Positions 9,367 through 19,357 of a DNA stretch of 64,000 nucleotides are shown one piece after another. Both the position numbers and the translations under genes were made by a program. The notes beneath the pieces were generated by a model, which worked only from the letters and a program-made list of their open reading frames with translations, searched no databases and was not told where the DNA came from. The first letter of the stretch is position 1. Every line of letters starts with the position of its first letter. Source of the stretch: Rhodobiaceae bacterium (GTDB lineage: Bacteria > Pseudomonadota > Alphaproteobacteria > Rhizobiales > Tepidamorphaceae); the NCBI GenBank assembly GCA_020637985.1, contig JACKJK010000005.1, positions 1 through 64,000 on the forward strand. The letters run 5' to 3'.

Positions 9367-9391
9367 ACGGGCGGCCCTTGTGGGCCGCCCG
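9364..9391 (-). terminator. Intrinsic terminator after the TAXI receptor gene
   Basis: A perfect 10-bp GC stem (9368-9377 with 9382-9391, loop of 4 nt) is followed on the minus strand by TTTT. It lies 11 bp past the receptor stop codon and 138 bp before the permease start. As an internal terminator it would allow the receptor to be made in excess of the permease, a common pattern for binding-protein transporters. Confidence 0.8.
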
Positions 9392-9402
9392 CCACCTGGC
9401 TG

Positions 9403-10377
9403 TTACATCCAGCCGCGTTCCTTGTAGTACTTGATGGCGCCGGGATGCAGCGGGGCGGACAGGCCGTCCTTGATCATCTCGGCTTCCTTCAGGTTGGCGA
9501 AGGCCGGGTGCAGCTTCTTGAAGTCGTCGAAGTTGTCGAACACGGCCTTGACGACCGTGTAGACGACATCGTCGCTGACATCGGCCGAGGACACGAAGGT
9601 CGCGCCGACGCCGAAGGTGGTGACGTCCGCGTCGTTGCCCTTGTACATGCCGCCGGGAACCGTCGCCATGCGGTAGTAGGCGTTGTCGGCGACCAGCTTG
9701 TCGATCGGCGCGCCGGTCACCGGCACGAGCTTGACGTCGCAGGTGTTGGTGGCTTCGGTGATCGCCGCGGCCGGGTGGCCAACGGTGTAGATCATGGCGT
9801 CGATCTTGCCGTCACACAGGGCCTGCGCCATCTCGGCGCCCTTCAACTCGGCTGCGAGCGCGAGGTCGCTCATCTTGATGCCGAAGGCTTCCATGACGAC
9901 TTCCATGGTGGCGCGCTGGCCGGAGCCGGGGTTGCCGACGTTGACCTTCTTGCCCTTCAGGTCCTCGAACTTGGTGATGCCAGTGTCGCCGCGCGTCAGC
10001 AGCGTGAACGGCTCGGGGTGCACCGAGAAGACCGCCCTCAGGCCCTCGAACGCGCCCTGGTCGGCGAACTTCGAGGTGCCGTGGAAGGCATGGTACTGCC
10101 AGTCCGACTGGGCGACGCCGAATTCGAGCTCGCCGGCGCGCACCGTGTTGATGTTGTAGACCGAACCACCGGTCGACTCCGCCGAGCAGCGGATGCCGTG
10201 GTCCTTGCGGTCCTTGTTGACGAGGCGGCAGATCGCGCCGCCGGTCGGGTAGTAGACGCCGGTGACGCCACCGGTGCCGATCGAGATGAACTTCTGCTCA
10301 GCGGCACTTGCGCCGAAGGCAACGCCGGCGGCAAGCGCAGCACCTGCAAACCACGAAATGGTGCGATCGAAACGCAT
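9403..10377 (-). CDS. TRAP transporter substrate-binding protein, TAXI family
   Basis: A 324-residue periplasmic solute receptor. Residues 1-26 are a Sec signal peptide (MRFDRTISWFAGAALAAGVA, cleavage near ASAAEQKF). The mature part opens with FISIGTGGVTGVYYPTGGAICRLVNK, the TAXI-family signature region, and has ELEFGVAQSDWQYHAFHG and GKKVNVGNPGSGQRATMEVV. The start at 10377 is fixed by a strong GGAGGAG ribosome site a few bases upstream; 69 in-frame upstream codons are not coding. TAXI receptors bind small organic acids such as glutamate or alpha-keto acids; the ligand is not predictable here. It is followed by a terminator and then the fused permease. Confidence 0.94.
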   Translation of the reverse strand: MRFDRTISWFAGAALAAGVAFGASAAEQKFISIGTGGVTGVYYPTGGAICRLVNKDRKDHGIRCSAESTGGSVYNINTVRAGELEFGVAQSDWQYHAFHGTSKFADQGAFEGLRAVFSVHPEPFTLLTRGDTGITKFEDLKGKKVNVGNPGSGQRATMEVVMEAFGIKMSDLALAAELKGAEMAQALCDGKIDAMIYTVGHPAAAITEATNTCDVKLVPVTGAPIDKLVADNAYYRMATVPGGMYKGNDADVTTFGVGATFVSSADVSDDVVYTVVKAVFDNFDDFKKLHPAFANLKEAEMIKDGLSAPLHPGAIKYYKERGWM

Positions 10378-10736
10378 CGAGACTACTCCTCCATCTGTCT
10401 GGCAGGTGCGGTTCACCGACACCTGCGGTTTTTCGGGAATTGTGCATCGGCACGGCCGTGCCGCACATACCCCCAACGAGTTATTCGCCTGTGTGGCCGT
10501 CCCGGACCGACCGAGGACCTGCCGCGCGGGGGTCGCGGAACGACAAGACGGCGATGCTGCCAATGCTGGCCCACCGCGCCGCAAGGTGCAATTGGCTCGA
10601 AAGGAACCAAAGGCAAATCCCGCTCCGCAACGCCCGCCACGTCCCTGTCTCGGGGCATTTCGGCGACCGCGCGGGCAAGACTAGCAACGGAAAGGACGCA
10701 AGCGCAAATCCGCGGCGGCGAAGAAGTCGGACGCGG
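10378..10736. other. Intergenic region, 359 bp
   Basis: This lies between the end of the FAD oxidoreductase and the start of the TAXI receptor, both on the minus strand. It should contain the promoter of the TRAP operon. Apart from the 10402-10426 hairpin I see no RNA gene, repeat or convincing small coding sequence. Confidence 0.5.
10402..10426 (-). promoter_or_regulatory. 5'-UTR hairpin ahead of the TAXI receptor
   Basis: GCAGGTG (10402-10408) pairs with CACCTGC (10420-10426), with further CGGT/ACCG pairing inside and one bulged base. It sits about 25 nt upstream of the receptor start on the minus-strand message, just ahead of the GGAGGAG ribosome site. It could be an operator or an RNA structure; nothing more can be said. 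Confidence 0.4.
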
Positions 10737-12116
10737 CTACAGCCACTCGTCCCGCGCGCTGAACAGCGCGTAGGCGAGACGCAATCCGGCGCGGCGGAAC
10801 GCCGCGAAGGGAAAGCGCGGCGTTGCGCGCGTGAAAGCCTGCGGAACAGGCGCTGCTGCCCGCGCCGGGCCATTGCGTGGCAGGCTTGCCGCGATCATCT
10901 CGCCGGCCCGCGTGCCCATCCAGCTGCCCATGGCGACACCGCCGCCCCAGTAGGCGAGGCTGGCGAAGCAGCGCTCGCTGTTCGGCACGCGGCCCACAAA
11001 GGCCGTGCGGTTCGCCGACAGGCAGACGAAACCGTTCCAGAAGTGCGTGGTCTCCACGTCGGCCCAGGCCGGGAACATCCGCTCGAAGGCGTGCCGCAGC
11101 CGACGCTGCATGGCATCGACGCTGGCCGGGTCGATGCTCGTGCCGCCGCGCCCGCCGAACATGAAGCGCCCGTCCGGCAGCATGCGGAAGTAGTGCAGCA
11201 GGGCGCGCGTGTCGGCGCAGATCGCATCGCCGCTCCAGCCGTGTGCGGCGCGTTCGGCCTGGCTCAGCGGCCGCGTCACCAGGATGTTCGACAGCGCTGG
11301 CATGTAGCGCCCCGCAAACCACGCCGGCAGGTTCTCGGCGAGGTAACCGTTGGTGGCGAACAGCACCGCGCGCGCCTTCACCTCGCCTGTGCGCGTCGAG
11401 ACGGCGACGCCGTCCGCGCCTTCGCGAACCGAGATCACCTCGCTCCCGCCGTGGATGCGCACGCCGCGCGCGTGCGCCGCCTGCGCGAGCCCGCGCAGGT
11501 ACTTCAGCGGATGCAGGCCGAAGCCGTGCGGAACGAACAGCCCGCCGTGCCAAAGGTCGCCGGGCAGGCCGGCCTCGCTGCAGCGCGCGTTGTCCCAGTA
11601 CTGCGCGTCAACGCCCAGTTCGTCGCGCAGCAGCGCTGCTTCTTCCCGGGCGCCGGCGACGAATTTCTCGCGGTGCACGAACAGCACCTCGCCGTCGCCG
11701 TGCTTCTCGACATCGAGGCCGAACTCGGCGATGCGCTCGCCGACCATGTCGATCGCCTCGACCTTGGCGCGCATTACATCGCGCGCGCCGTCGCGGCCAA
11801 ACGCCGAGATCAGCCCCGCCGCGTCGTATTTCGTGCCGCCGAAGCAGCAGAAGCCGCCGTTGCGCCCCGATGCTCCCCAGCCAGGCCGTGCGGCGTCCAG
11901 CACGTCGACATCCATGCCATGCCTGTCGACGAGCTCCAGCGCGGCGGAAAGGCCTGTGTATCCGGCACCGACGATCGCCACGTCCGCTGTTGCCGCGCCG
12001 TCCAGCGGCGGTGTGTCGAAGGCCAGCGGCGGGGCGCTCGCCTCCCACCAGCTGTCCACCGGCGCGGGATCGTAGGCGCGCGCGTCGAACAGGCGGTGCA
12101 GCGCCGGCGAGCTCAC
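10737..12116 (-). CDS. FAD-dependent oxidoreductase (DAO / OrdL-PuuB type)
   Basis: A 459-residue flavoprotein of the D-amino-acid-oxidase-like superfamily. An N-terminal lead DSWWEASAPPL, typical of PuuB/OrdL proteins, is followed by the FAD-binding VAIVGAGYTGLSAALEL and the flavin-contact GASGRNGGF. The C-terminal half holds FGGRGGTSID and YWGGGVAMGSWMGTRAGEMIA. Such enzymes oxidise secondary or primary amines (gamma-glutamylputrescine, sarcosine and similar) to an imine with H2O2 release; the substrate is unknown here. The start is GTG at 12116, which overlaps the TGA of the upstream CoA-transferase in a GTGA arrangement, so translation is probably coupled. An ATG further upstream in this frame would run deep into the transferase and is rejected. 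Confidence 0.87.
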   Translation of the reverse strand: MSSPALHRLFDARAYDPAPVDSWWEASAPPLAFDTPPLDGAATADVAIVGAGYTGLSAALELVDRHGMDVDVLDAARPGWGASGRNGGFCCFGGTKYDAAGLISAFGRDGARDVMRAKVEAIDMVGERIAEFGLDVEKHGDGEVLFVHREKFVAGAREEAALLRDELGVDAQYWDNARCSEAGLPGDLWHGGLFVPHGFGLHPLKYLRGLAQAAHARGVRIHGGSEVISVREGADGVAVSTRTGEVKARAVLFATNGYLAENLPAWFAGRYMPALSNILVTRPLSQAERAAHGWSGDAICADTRALLHYFRMLPDGRFMFGGRGGTSIDPASVDAMQRRLRHAFERMFPAWADVETTHFWNGFVCLSANRTAFVGRVPNSERCFASLAYWGGGVAMGSWMGTRAGEMIAASLPRNGPARAAAPVPQAFTRATPRFPFAAFRRAGLRLAYALFSARDEWL

Positions 12117-13384
12117 TTGCGCCCCGCAAGGGCGATGACGCCGTCTTCCGCCAGCCGTTCTATCTGCGCGTCGTCGAGACCCATCATGCTGGCGAGAACC
12201 TCGCGGGTGTGCTCGCCCAGCATCGGAGGATGCAGCCGGTAGGTCACCGGCGTGCGCGACAGCTTGACCGGGTTGCCGATCAGCTCGACCTCGCCACCCG
12301 TCGCCGGATGCGGCATGGCGACGCGCATGCCGCGCGACGTCACCTGCGGGTCGTCGAACACCTGGTCGAGCGTGTTCACCGGCCCGGCGGGAACTCCGGC
12401 GGCCTCCAGCCGCGCAAGCAGATCGTCGCGGGCAAACCGCGCGATCGCCGATTCCAGCAGCGGGATCAGTTCGCCGCGATTGACGGAGCGCTGCGGGTTG
12501 GTCGCGAACCGCGGGTCGGTCGCCAGTTCGGCGGTGCCGAGCACCTCGCACAGCCGCCGGTACTGCGCGTCGTTGCCCACCGCGACGATGGCGTGTCCGT
12601 CGGCACAGGCGAAGGTCTGGTAGGGCACGATGTTGGGATGCTGGTTGCCGCGCCGCTGCGGGGTCTTTCCCGAGGTGAGGTAGTTCAGCCCCTCGTTGAC
12701 GAGCCAGGACACTTGCGAATCGAGCAGGCTCAGGTCGATGTGCTGGCCCTTCCCGCTGCGTGCCCGCTCCAGCAGGGCGGCCTGGATGGCGTTGGCCGCA
12801 TACAGCCCGCACACCACGTCGGCGATGGCGACGCCGACCTTCATCGGCTGGCCGTCCGGCTCACCGGTCAGGCTCATGATGCCGCCCATGCCCTGTGCCA
12901 GGTAGTCGTATCCCGGTCGCGGCGCGTAGGGGCCGGTCTGGCCGAACCCGGAAATCGAGCAATAGACGATGTCGGGCTTCACCGCGGCGATCTCGTCGTA
13001 TCCCAGGCCGTATTTCCGTAGGCCCCCGACCTTGAAATTCTCGATCAAGATATCCATCTGCAAGGCCAGAGAGCGAATGATCCCTGCGCCTTTTGCGGTG
13101 GAAATGTCCACCGCGACCGACCGTTTGTTGCGGTTGGCCGACTGGAAATAGGCGCTTTCGCCGGTATCCGTGCCGTCAGGCCCCTTCAGGAAAGGCGGTC
13201 CCCAGCGGCGGGTATCATCTCCTTCACCCGGACGCTCGATCTTGATCACGTCCGCCCCCAGATCGCCCAGGAACTGCGTGCAGAACGGTCCGGCCAGGAT
13301 TCGGCTGAGGTCGAGGATGCGCAGTCCCGAAAGCGGTCCCGCGCCGGCGCTGCCGCCGGCCGTGGATGAGGAGGGTTCGCTCAT
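12113..13384 (-). CDS. CaiB/BaiF family (class III) CoA-transferase
   Basis: A 423-residue family III CoA-transferase, which moves CoA between carboxylic acids through an aspartyl-CoA intermediate. Typical segments are LSGLRILDLSRILAGPFCTQFLGDLGADVIKIERPGEGDDTRRWGPPF (quoted in parts), ANRNKRSVAVDI and GKGQHIDLSLLDSQVSWL, which should include the catalytic aspartate. The ATG at 13384 follows a GGGGAAAGG ribosome site; 14 upstream codons are discarded. It overlaps the FAD oxidoreductase by 4 bp and is divergent from the Liv-type transporter. The two enzymes plus transporter may form a pathway for an imported amino-acid-like or carboxylic compound (inference). Confidence 0.9.
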   Translation of the reverse strand: MSEPSSSTAGGSAGAGPLSGLRILDLSRILAGPFCTQFLGDLGADVIKIERPGEGDDTRRWGPPFLKGPDGTDTGESAYFQSANRNKRSVAVDISTAKGAGIIRSLALQMDILIENFKVGGLRKYGLGYDEIAAVKPDIVYCSISGFGQTGPYAPRPGYDYLAQGMGGIMSLTGEPDGQPMKVGVAIADVVCGLYAANAIQAALLERARSGKGQHIDLSLLDSQVSWLVNEGLNYLTSGKTPQRRGNQHPNIVPYQTFACADGHAIVAVGNDAQYRRLCEVLGTAELATDPRFATNPQRSVNRGELIPLLESAIARFARDDLLARLEAAGVPAGPVNTLDQVFDDPQVTSRGMRVAMPHPATGGEVELIGNPVKLSRTPVTYRLHPPMLGEHTREVLASMMGLDDAQIERLAEDGVIALAGRK

Positions 13385-13680
13385 GGTGCCTTTCCCCGGT
13401 GTTTCCTGCCCCGTGCTCGCGGCCACACATGCCGCCGCGTCTCGTGGTTCCGCTTTTCATAGCGCCGCCCGCGCGCATGCGCCATCGTGCGAGCGATCGC
13501 GCCCGCGTGTTCCGCTGTAGGCGCGGTTTGCAGCCGCTTGTGCGACGATGATCGCGATTGCGGTTGGCAGCCGGGCTGATACTGTGCCCGCCCGTTTCTT
13601 CGCCACGGCCGGTCCGCAGCGACCTTTACCGTGACCGAATTCACCAGATTTGCCAGTTGGCACCCGAGGGAGATGTCCCC

Positions 13681-14919
13681 ATGACCAACAACCGTGTCAC
13701 CGCCTCTTCCATCACCCGCCGCACCTTCGCGGCGCTTGCCGCGGGCGTTGGCCTCGTCGCCGGCCTCGGCCTCGGCCAGCCGGCGCACGCGGCCGATCCG
13801 ATCCGCATCGGCGAGCTCAACTCCTACAGCCGCTTCGCCGCCTTCACGGTGCCCTACCGGCAGGGTTTCGAGCTGGCGCTCGAGGAGATCAACGCTGCCG
13901 GCGGCGTCGATGGCCGCCCGCTGGAGGTGATCTCGCGCGACGATGGCGCAACGACCGGCGATGCCGTGCGTGTCGCGGAGGAACTCGTCAGCCGCGACAA
14001 GGTTGCCTTCATCTTCGGCACCTTCCTGTCCAACGTCGGCCTCGCGGTCGCCGACTTCGCCAACCAGAACAAGACCCTGTTCATCGCCGCCGAGCCGCTG
14101 ACCGACGCGCTCACCATGGCCAAGGGCAACCGCTACACTTTTCGCCTGAGGGCCAACACCTGGATGCAGGTTGGCATGCTCGTCGACGCGGTCAAGGAGA
14201 GCGGTGCCAAGCGCTGGGCGATCGTTGCGCCCAACTACGAGTACGGCCAGTCGTCGGCGGAGAACTTCAAGCAGCTTGCCGCCGCCGCCATTCCCGGCTT
14301 CGAGGTGGTCGCCGAGCAGTATCCCGCGCTCGGCAAGATCGACGCCGGCGCCACCGTCTCCGCGCTGGAGCAGGCCAGGCCCGACGCCATCTTCAACGTG
14401 CTGTTCGGCGGCGACCTCGCCCAGTTCGTGCGCGAGGGCAACACCCGCGGCCTGTTCGAAGGCCGCACCGTGGCGAGCCTGCTGACCGGCGAGCCGGAAT
14501 GGATGCTGCCGCTCAAGGACGAGGCGCCGGAAGGCTGGATCGTCACCGGCTATCCCTGGGAGCAGATCGAGGACGCGCCGCACAAGGCCTTCGTCGATGC
14601 CTACCAGGCGAAATATTCCGACACTCCTCGCCTCGGCTCGCTGCTCGGCTACCAGCTCATGTACATGATCCGCGACATGCTGGCGAAGGCGGGCTCCACC
14701 GACACCGAGGCGATGATCGCCGCGCTGGAGGGGCTTCAGATCGATACTGTCGCCGGTCCCGTCGCCATGCGCGCCGCCGACAACCAGGCCACCATGGGCG
14801 CCTGGGTCGGCAAGCTGACGGTGCACGAGGGCAAGGGCAGGATGGTCGACTGGAAATACTACGACGGCGGGCCCTTCATGCACACCGAGGATGCGGTGAA
14901 GGCAGCGCGGCAGGACTGA
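13681..14919 (+). CDS. ABC transporter substrate-binding protein, branched-chain amino acid (LivK/HAAT) type
   Basis: A 412-residue periplasmic binding protein. The N-terminus (residues 1-39) has a twin-arginine-like export signal, SSITRRTFAALAAGVGLVAG, ending at QPAHAADP. The mature part opens IRIGELNSYSRFAAFTVPYRQ and continues EEINAAGGVDGRPLEVISRDD, the usual layout of type I periplasmic-binding folds (Peripla_BP_6). The ATG at 13681 has a GAGGGAGA site; 41 upstream in-frame codons are not coding. It opens a transporter operon with fused permease and two ATPases. The ligand is uncertain; this group also includes amide and aromatic-acid binders. Confidence 0.92.
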   Translation: MTNNRVTASSITRRTFAALAAGVGLVAGLGLGQPAHAADPIRIGELNSYSRFAAFTVPYRQGFELALEEINAAGGVDGRPLEVISRDDGATTGDAVRVAEELVSRDKVAFIFGTFLSNVGLAVADFANQNKTLFIAAEPLTDALTMAKGNRYTFRLRANTWMQVGMLVDAVKESGAKRWAIVAPNYEYGQSSAENFKQLAAAAIPGFEVVAEQYPALGKIDAGATVSALEQARPDAIFNVLFGGDLAQFVREGNTRGLFEGRTVASLLTGEPEWMLPLKDEAPEGWIVTGYPWEQIEDAPHKAFVDAYQAKYSDTPRLGSLLGYQLMYMIRDMLAKAGSTDTEAMIAALEGLQIDTVAGPVAMRAADNQATMGAWVGKLTVHEGKGRMVDWKYYDGGPFMHTEDAVKAARQD

Positions 14920-14989
14920 ACCGCGCCAGGGTCCGCGCGATGCAGATCGCGCGGTGGTTGACCGCTGCCGTGCCAGCCTCCCATTGTTG

Positions 14990-15023
14990 CGCCCGCCCGG
15001 TATCGCCGGGCGGGCGTTTTCTT
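14990..15023 (+). terminator. Intrinsic terminator between binding protein and permease
   Basis: A perfect 11-bp GC stem (14990-15000 with 15006-15016, 5-nt loop) is followed by TTTTCTT. It lies 70 bp past the livK-type stop and 40 bp before the fused permease start. Partial termination here would give more binding protein than permease. Confidence 0.85.
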
Positions 15024-15062
15024 GGCCCTTTGCCAATCCGAATCCATTGCCGGTGAGCTGAC

Positions 15063-16931
15063 TTGGACCTGTCGTTCCTGCTGATCCAGACCCTCAACGG
15101 GCTCGCCTCGGCCTCGGCGCTGTTCATCGCCGCCTGCGGTTTGACGATCATTTTCGGCGTCACCCGCATCGTCAATTTCGCGCACGGCGCTTTCTACATG
15201 ATCGGCGCCTACCTCGGCGTGACGCTTGCCGTGCGCTTCCTCGATTTCAGCTACGGCGCGCCGTCCTTCTGGGCAGCCATCGTTCTCGCCGCGGTTCTGA
15301 CCGGTCTCCTCGGCGCGGCGATGGAAATGCTGCTGCTGCGGCGCATCTACAGGGCGCCGGAGCTGTTCCAGCTTCTCGCCACCTTTGCCGTGGTGCTTAT
15401 CGTCGAGGACGCGGTGATCTGGCTCTTCGGCGCGCAGGATATCCTCGGGCCCCGCGCGCCGGGCCTGAAAGGCGCGGTGATGATCGCCGGCGAGCGCTTT
15501 CCCGCCTACGAGCTGCTGCTGGTCGCAGCCGGCCCCGCCGTCCTCGCCGCTATCTGGCTGCTGCTCAACAGGACCCGCTTCGGCATCCTCGTGCGCGCCG
15601 CGACCCACGACCGCCAGATGCTGGCAGCGCTCGGCGTCAACCAGGCGGTGCTGTTCACCGCGACGGTGTTTCTCGGCTGCGCGCTGGCGGGCCTCGCCGG
15701 CGCGTTGCAGGTGCCCAAGCAGCCGGCCACCCCGCACATGGACGTCAACATCATCGCCGAGGCCTTCGTCGTCACCGTGATTGGCGGCATGGGCTCGGTC
15801 ACCGGCGCCTTCCTCGCCGCCGTGCTGATCGGCCTGCTGCAGGCCTTCGGCATCCTGGTCTTTCCCAAGATCACGCTGGTTCTCGTCTTCCTCGTCATGG
15901 CGGTCGTGCTCGTCGTCCGCCCGTGGGGCCTGCTCGGTACGCCCGAGCCGGAAATCCGCGGCGAGGCCGCGCTGCTGGTGCCGCTGCGCCGCTGGGACCG
16001 AAAGGCGACGATCGGCGTCGCCGTCGTCTTCACTCTGCTCGCGCTCTACCCGCTGGTCGCCGATGCCTTCGCGTTGAAGCTCGCCATCGAGGCGATGGTC
16101 TTTGCGCTTTTCGCGCTGTCGCTCAACCTGCTGCTTGGCCACGGCGGCGTCATCAGTTTCGGCCACGCCGCGTGGTTCGGGCTTGGCGCCTATGCCTCGG
16201 CGCTCGCCGTGCGCCATCTCGGCGCGCCGATGGAACTGGCGCTGCTCGCCGCCCCGCTCGGGGCAGGTCTCTGCGCGCTTGCCGCCGGCTGGTTCATCGT
16301 GCGTCTGTCGGGCGTCTACCTCGCCATGCTGACGCTCGCCGTCGCCCAGCTCGCCTACGCGGTTACCTTCCAGTGGGTCGAGGTCACCGGCGGCGACAAC
16401 GGCCTGATCGGCATCTGGCCCTCACAGTGGGCCTCCGACAGGATCGCCTACTACTACCTGACGCTGGCGCTGACCGGCATCGCCGTCGCCTTCCTGATCC
16501 GGCTGGTGTTCACGCCCTTCGGCCACACCCTGCGCGCGGCGCGCGATTCGGCGTTGCGCGCCGAGGCCATCGGCATCGACGTGCGCCGCCAGCGCCTCGC
16601 CGCGTTTGCCATCGCAGGCAGCGCGGCCGGCCTCGCCGGCGGGCTCTATGTCTTTTCCAAGGGCAACATCGACCCCTCGGTCCTCTCCATCCCGACCTCG
16701 GTGGACGCTCTTGCCATGGCACTGCTCGGCGGCATCCGCACAGTCACCGGCCCGGTCGTCGGCGCCGCCGGCCTGCACCTGCTCAAGGACTTCGTGATGC
16801 CGCTGACGGACTACTGGCGCACCCTGCTCGGGCTGACGATCATCGCGCTGGTGCTGCTTTTCCCCGGCGGCATCGTTGGTACGCTGGTCGACTTCCTGCG
16901 CCGTCGCGGGGCAGGGGAGGGCGCGCCATGA
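15063..16931 (+). CDS. Fused branched-chain amino acid ABC permease (LivH-LivM)
   Basis: A 622-residue membrane protein joining the two permease subunits that are separate in most Liv systems. Residues 1-295 are LivH-like (LFIAACGLTIIFGVTRIVNFAHGAFYM in parts, then GGMGSVTGAFLAAVLIGLLQ). Residues about 315-622 are LivM-like (FALSLNLLLGHGGVISFGHAAWFGLGAY in parts; FTPFGHTLRAARDSALRAEAIGI; MALLGGIRTVTGPVVGAAGL). The apparent start is TTG at 15063 with a weak GGTGAG element; the first residues MDLSFLLIQTLNGLASA align well with LivH starts and no ATG lies nearby. The stop overlaps the livG start (ATGA). Confidence 0.9.
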   Translation: MDLSFLLIQTLNGLASASALFIAACGLTIIFGVTRIVNFAHGAFYMIGAYLGVTLAVRFLDFSYGAPSFWAAIVLAAVLTGLLGAAMEMLLLRRIYRAPELFQLLATFAVVLIVEDAVIWLFGAQDILGPRAPGLKGAVMIAGERFPAYELLLVAAGPAVLAAIWLLLNRTRFGILVRAATHDRQMLAALGVNQAVLFTATVFLGCALAGLAGALQVPKQPATPHMDVNIIAEAFVVTVIGGMGSVTGAFLAAVLIGLLQAFGILVFPKITLVLVFLVMAVVLVVRPWGLLGTPEPEIRGEAALLVPLRRWDRKATIGVAVVFTLLALYPLVADAFALKLAIEAMVFALFALSLNLLLGHGGVISFGHAAWFGLGAYASALAVRHLGAPMELALLAAPLGAGLCALAAGWFIVRLSGVYLAMLTLAVAQLAYAVTFQWVEVTGGDNGLIGIWPSQWASDRIAYYYLTLALTGIAVAFLIRLVFTPFGHTLRAARDSALRAEAIGIDVRRQRLAAFAIAGSAAGLAGGLYVFSKGNIDPSVLSIPTSVDALAMALLGGIRTVTGPVVGAAGLHLLKDFVMPLTDYWRTLLGLTIIALVLLFPGGIVGTLVDFLRRRGAGEGAP

Positions 16932-17667
16932 GCCTGCTGGCGGTCAACGGCCTGAGCAAATCCTTCGGCGGTGTGAAGGCGGCGCGCGATGTCACGTTCG
17001 ATGTCGCGGCGGGCCAGCTCGTCGCCATGATCGGCCCAAACGGTGCGGGCAAGTCGACGACCTTCTCCATGGTTGGCGGGCAGCTGAAGCCCGACAGCGG
17101 CGAAGTCATCCTCGACGGCCGCCGCATCACGGGCGCCGGTCCGCGCCGCGCCTGGCGCGCCGGCATCGGGCGCACCTTCCAGGTCACCGCCACCTTCGCC
17201 TCGCTCACCGTTGCCGGCAACATCCAGTCGGCATTGATGAGCGCGCACCGCCGCCTGCTCGATCCGCTGACCTGGGCCGGGCCGCTCTACCGGGACGAGG
17301 CTGTGGCGCTTGCTGCACGCGTCGGCCTGGCCGACGAGGTCGACCGCCCTGTCGGCGAACTCGCCTACGGCGACCTCAAGCGTGTCGAACTGGCGCTGGC
17401 GCTTGCCGGCACGCCGCGCCTGCTGCTGATGGACGAGCCGACCGCCGGCATGGCCGCGCACGAGCGCGTTGAACTGATGGCGTTGGTCGCCGATATTGCC
17501 CGCAGCGAAAACGTCGGCGTGCTGTTCACCGAACACGACATGGAGTCGGTCTTCGCCCATGCCGACCACGTGCTTGTGCTGCACCAGGGCGCCATCATCG
17601 CGCGCGGCACGCCCGGGGAAATCCGCGCCGATGCCCGCGTGCGCGCCGTCTACCTGGGCACCGCGGC

Positions 17668-17671
<4 letters not shown>
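16928..17671 (+). CDS. livG: Branched-chain amino acid type ABC transporter ATP-binding protein (LivG)
   Basis: A 247-residue ABC ATPase of the transporter above. Walker A is GPNGAGKST (about residues 36-44), the Q-loop lies around IGRTFQVTATF, and Walker B is LLLMDEPTAGM followed by the H-loop TEHDME. The signature reads LAYGDLKRVELALAL, a LivG-style variant of LSGGQ. ATG at 16928 overlaps the permease stop by 4 bp, and the end overlaps livF in the same way, so the three genes are probably translated as a coupled unit. Confidence 0.93.
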
Positions 17672-18387
<716 letters not shown>

Positions 18388-18467
18388 CTTGCGGTCATTG
18401 CAAAGCTGCCCCGTTTGCGCCTAGAGCATAGGGAACCCAGCAGCCACCAGATCCGGATGGGCTTTTC

Positions 18468-19319
18468 ATGACGCGCACTGCCTATGTGAATGGCGAGTAC
18501 ACGCCAATCGAAGAAGCGAAGATATCGGTCCTCGACCGCGGCTTCCTGTTCGCCGACGGCGTCTACGAGGTGACCGCCGTGCTTGGCGGCAGGCTCGCCG
18601 ACTACGCCGGCCACGTGACGCGCCTGCATCGCTCGCTCGGCGAACTGCAGATGGAGTGCCCGGTCGGCGACGACGAGTTGCTGGCCATCCACCGCGAACT
18701 GGTGAAGCGCAACGATGTCGAGGAAGGCCTCGTCTACCTGCAGGTAACGCGCGGCGCAGCCGACCGCGACTTCACGTTTCCCGACGGCGTGAAGCCGAGC
18801 CTCGTGCTGTTCACCCAGACGCGCCAGCTCTGCGACGTACCGGCGGCGCGCACCGGCTTCAAGGTGAAGAGCGTGCCGGATATCCGCTGGGACCGCCGCG
18901 ACATCAAGTCGGTCGCCCTGCTGGCGCAGGTGCTCGCCAAGCAGGCGGCGAAAGCAGCCGGCTGCAACGAGGCGTGGATGGTCGACGGCGGTTTCGTCAC
19001 CGAGGGTGGCTCGTCGAACGCCTACATCATCAAGGACGGCACCATCATCACCCGGCCCGTTTCCAACGCGATCCTGTCGGGGATCACGCGGGCCTCCGTG
19101 CTGCGGCTGGCGCGCGAACGCAACATGCAGATCGAGGAACGCGCCTTCACCATCGCCGAAGCGCTCGAGGCCGACGAGGCCTTCGTCACCGCGGCCTCGA
19201 CCTTCGTCATGCCGGTGGTGGAGATCGACGGCCACAAGGTCGGCGGCGGCCAGCCCGGCCCCGCCGTGCGCCGGCTGCGCGAGATCTACATCGAGGCCGC
19301 GCGCGCAACCGCGATCTGA
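18468..19319 (+). CDS. D-amino-acid transaminase (class IV, PLP-dependent)
   Basis: A 283-residue fold-type IV aminotransferase. It starts TRTAYVNGEYTPIEEAKISV and has DRGFLFADGVYEV; the PLP lysine lies in DRRDIKSVALLAQVLAKQAA. VTEGGSSNAYIIKDG and ITRASVLRLARE complete the family pattern. The DIKSVALLAQ segment and the length point to D-alanine-type transaminase rather than IlvE or PabC, giving D-glutamate/D-alanine interconversion for cell-wall use or D-amino-acid catabolism. It is 80 bp after livF and 38 bp before argB, so it could belong to either transcript. Confidence 0.88.
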   Translation: MTRTAYVNGEYTPIEEAKISVLDRGFLFADGVYEVTAVLGGRLADYAGHVTRLHRSLGELQMECPVGDDELLAIHRELVKRNDVEEGLVYLQVTRGAADRDFTFPDGVKPSLVLFTQTRQLCDVPAARTGFKVKSVPDIRWDRRDIKSVALLAQVLAKQAAKAAGCNEAWMVDGGFVTEGGSSNAYIIKDGTIITRPVSNAILSGITRASVLRLARERNMQIEERAFTIAEALEADEAFVTAASTFVMPVVEIDGHKVGGGQPGPAVRRLREIYIEAARATAI

Positions 19320-19357
19320 GCCGCAACCCAATTCCCCCACCCAACACCGGGACGAGC

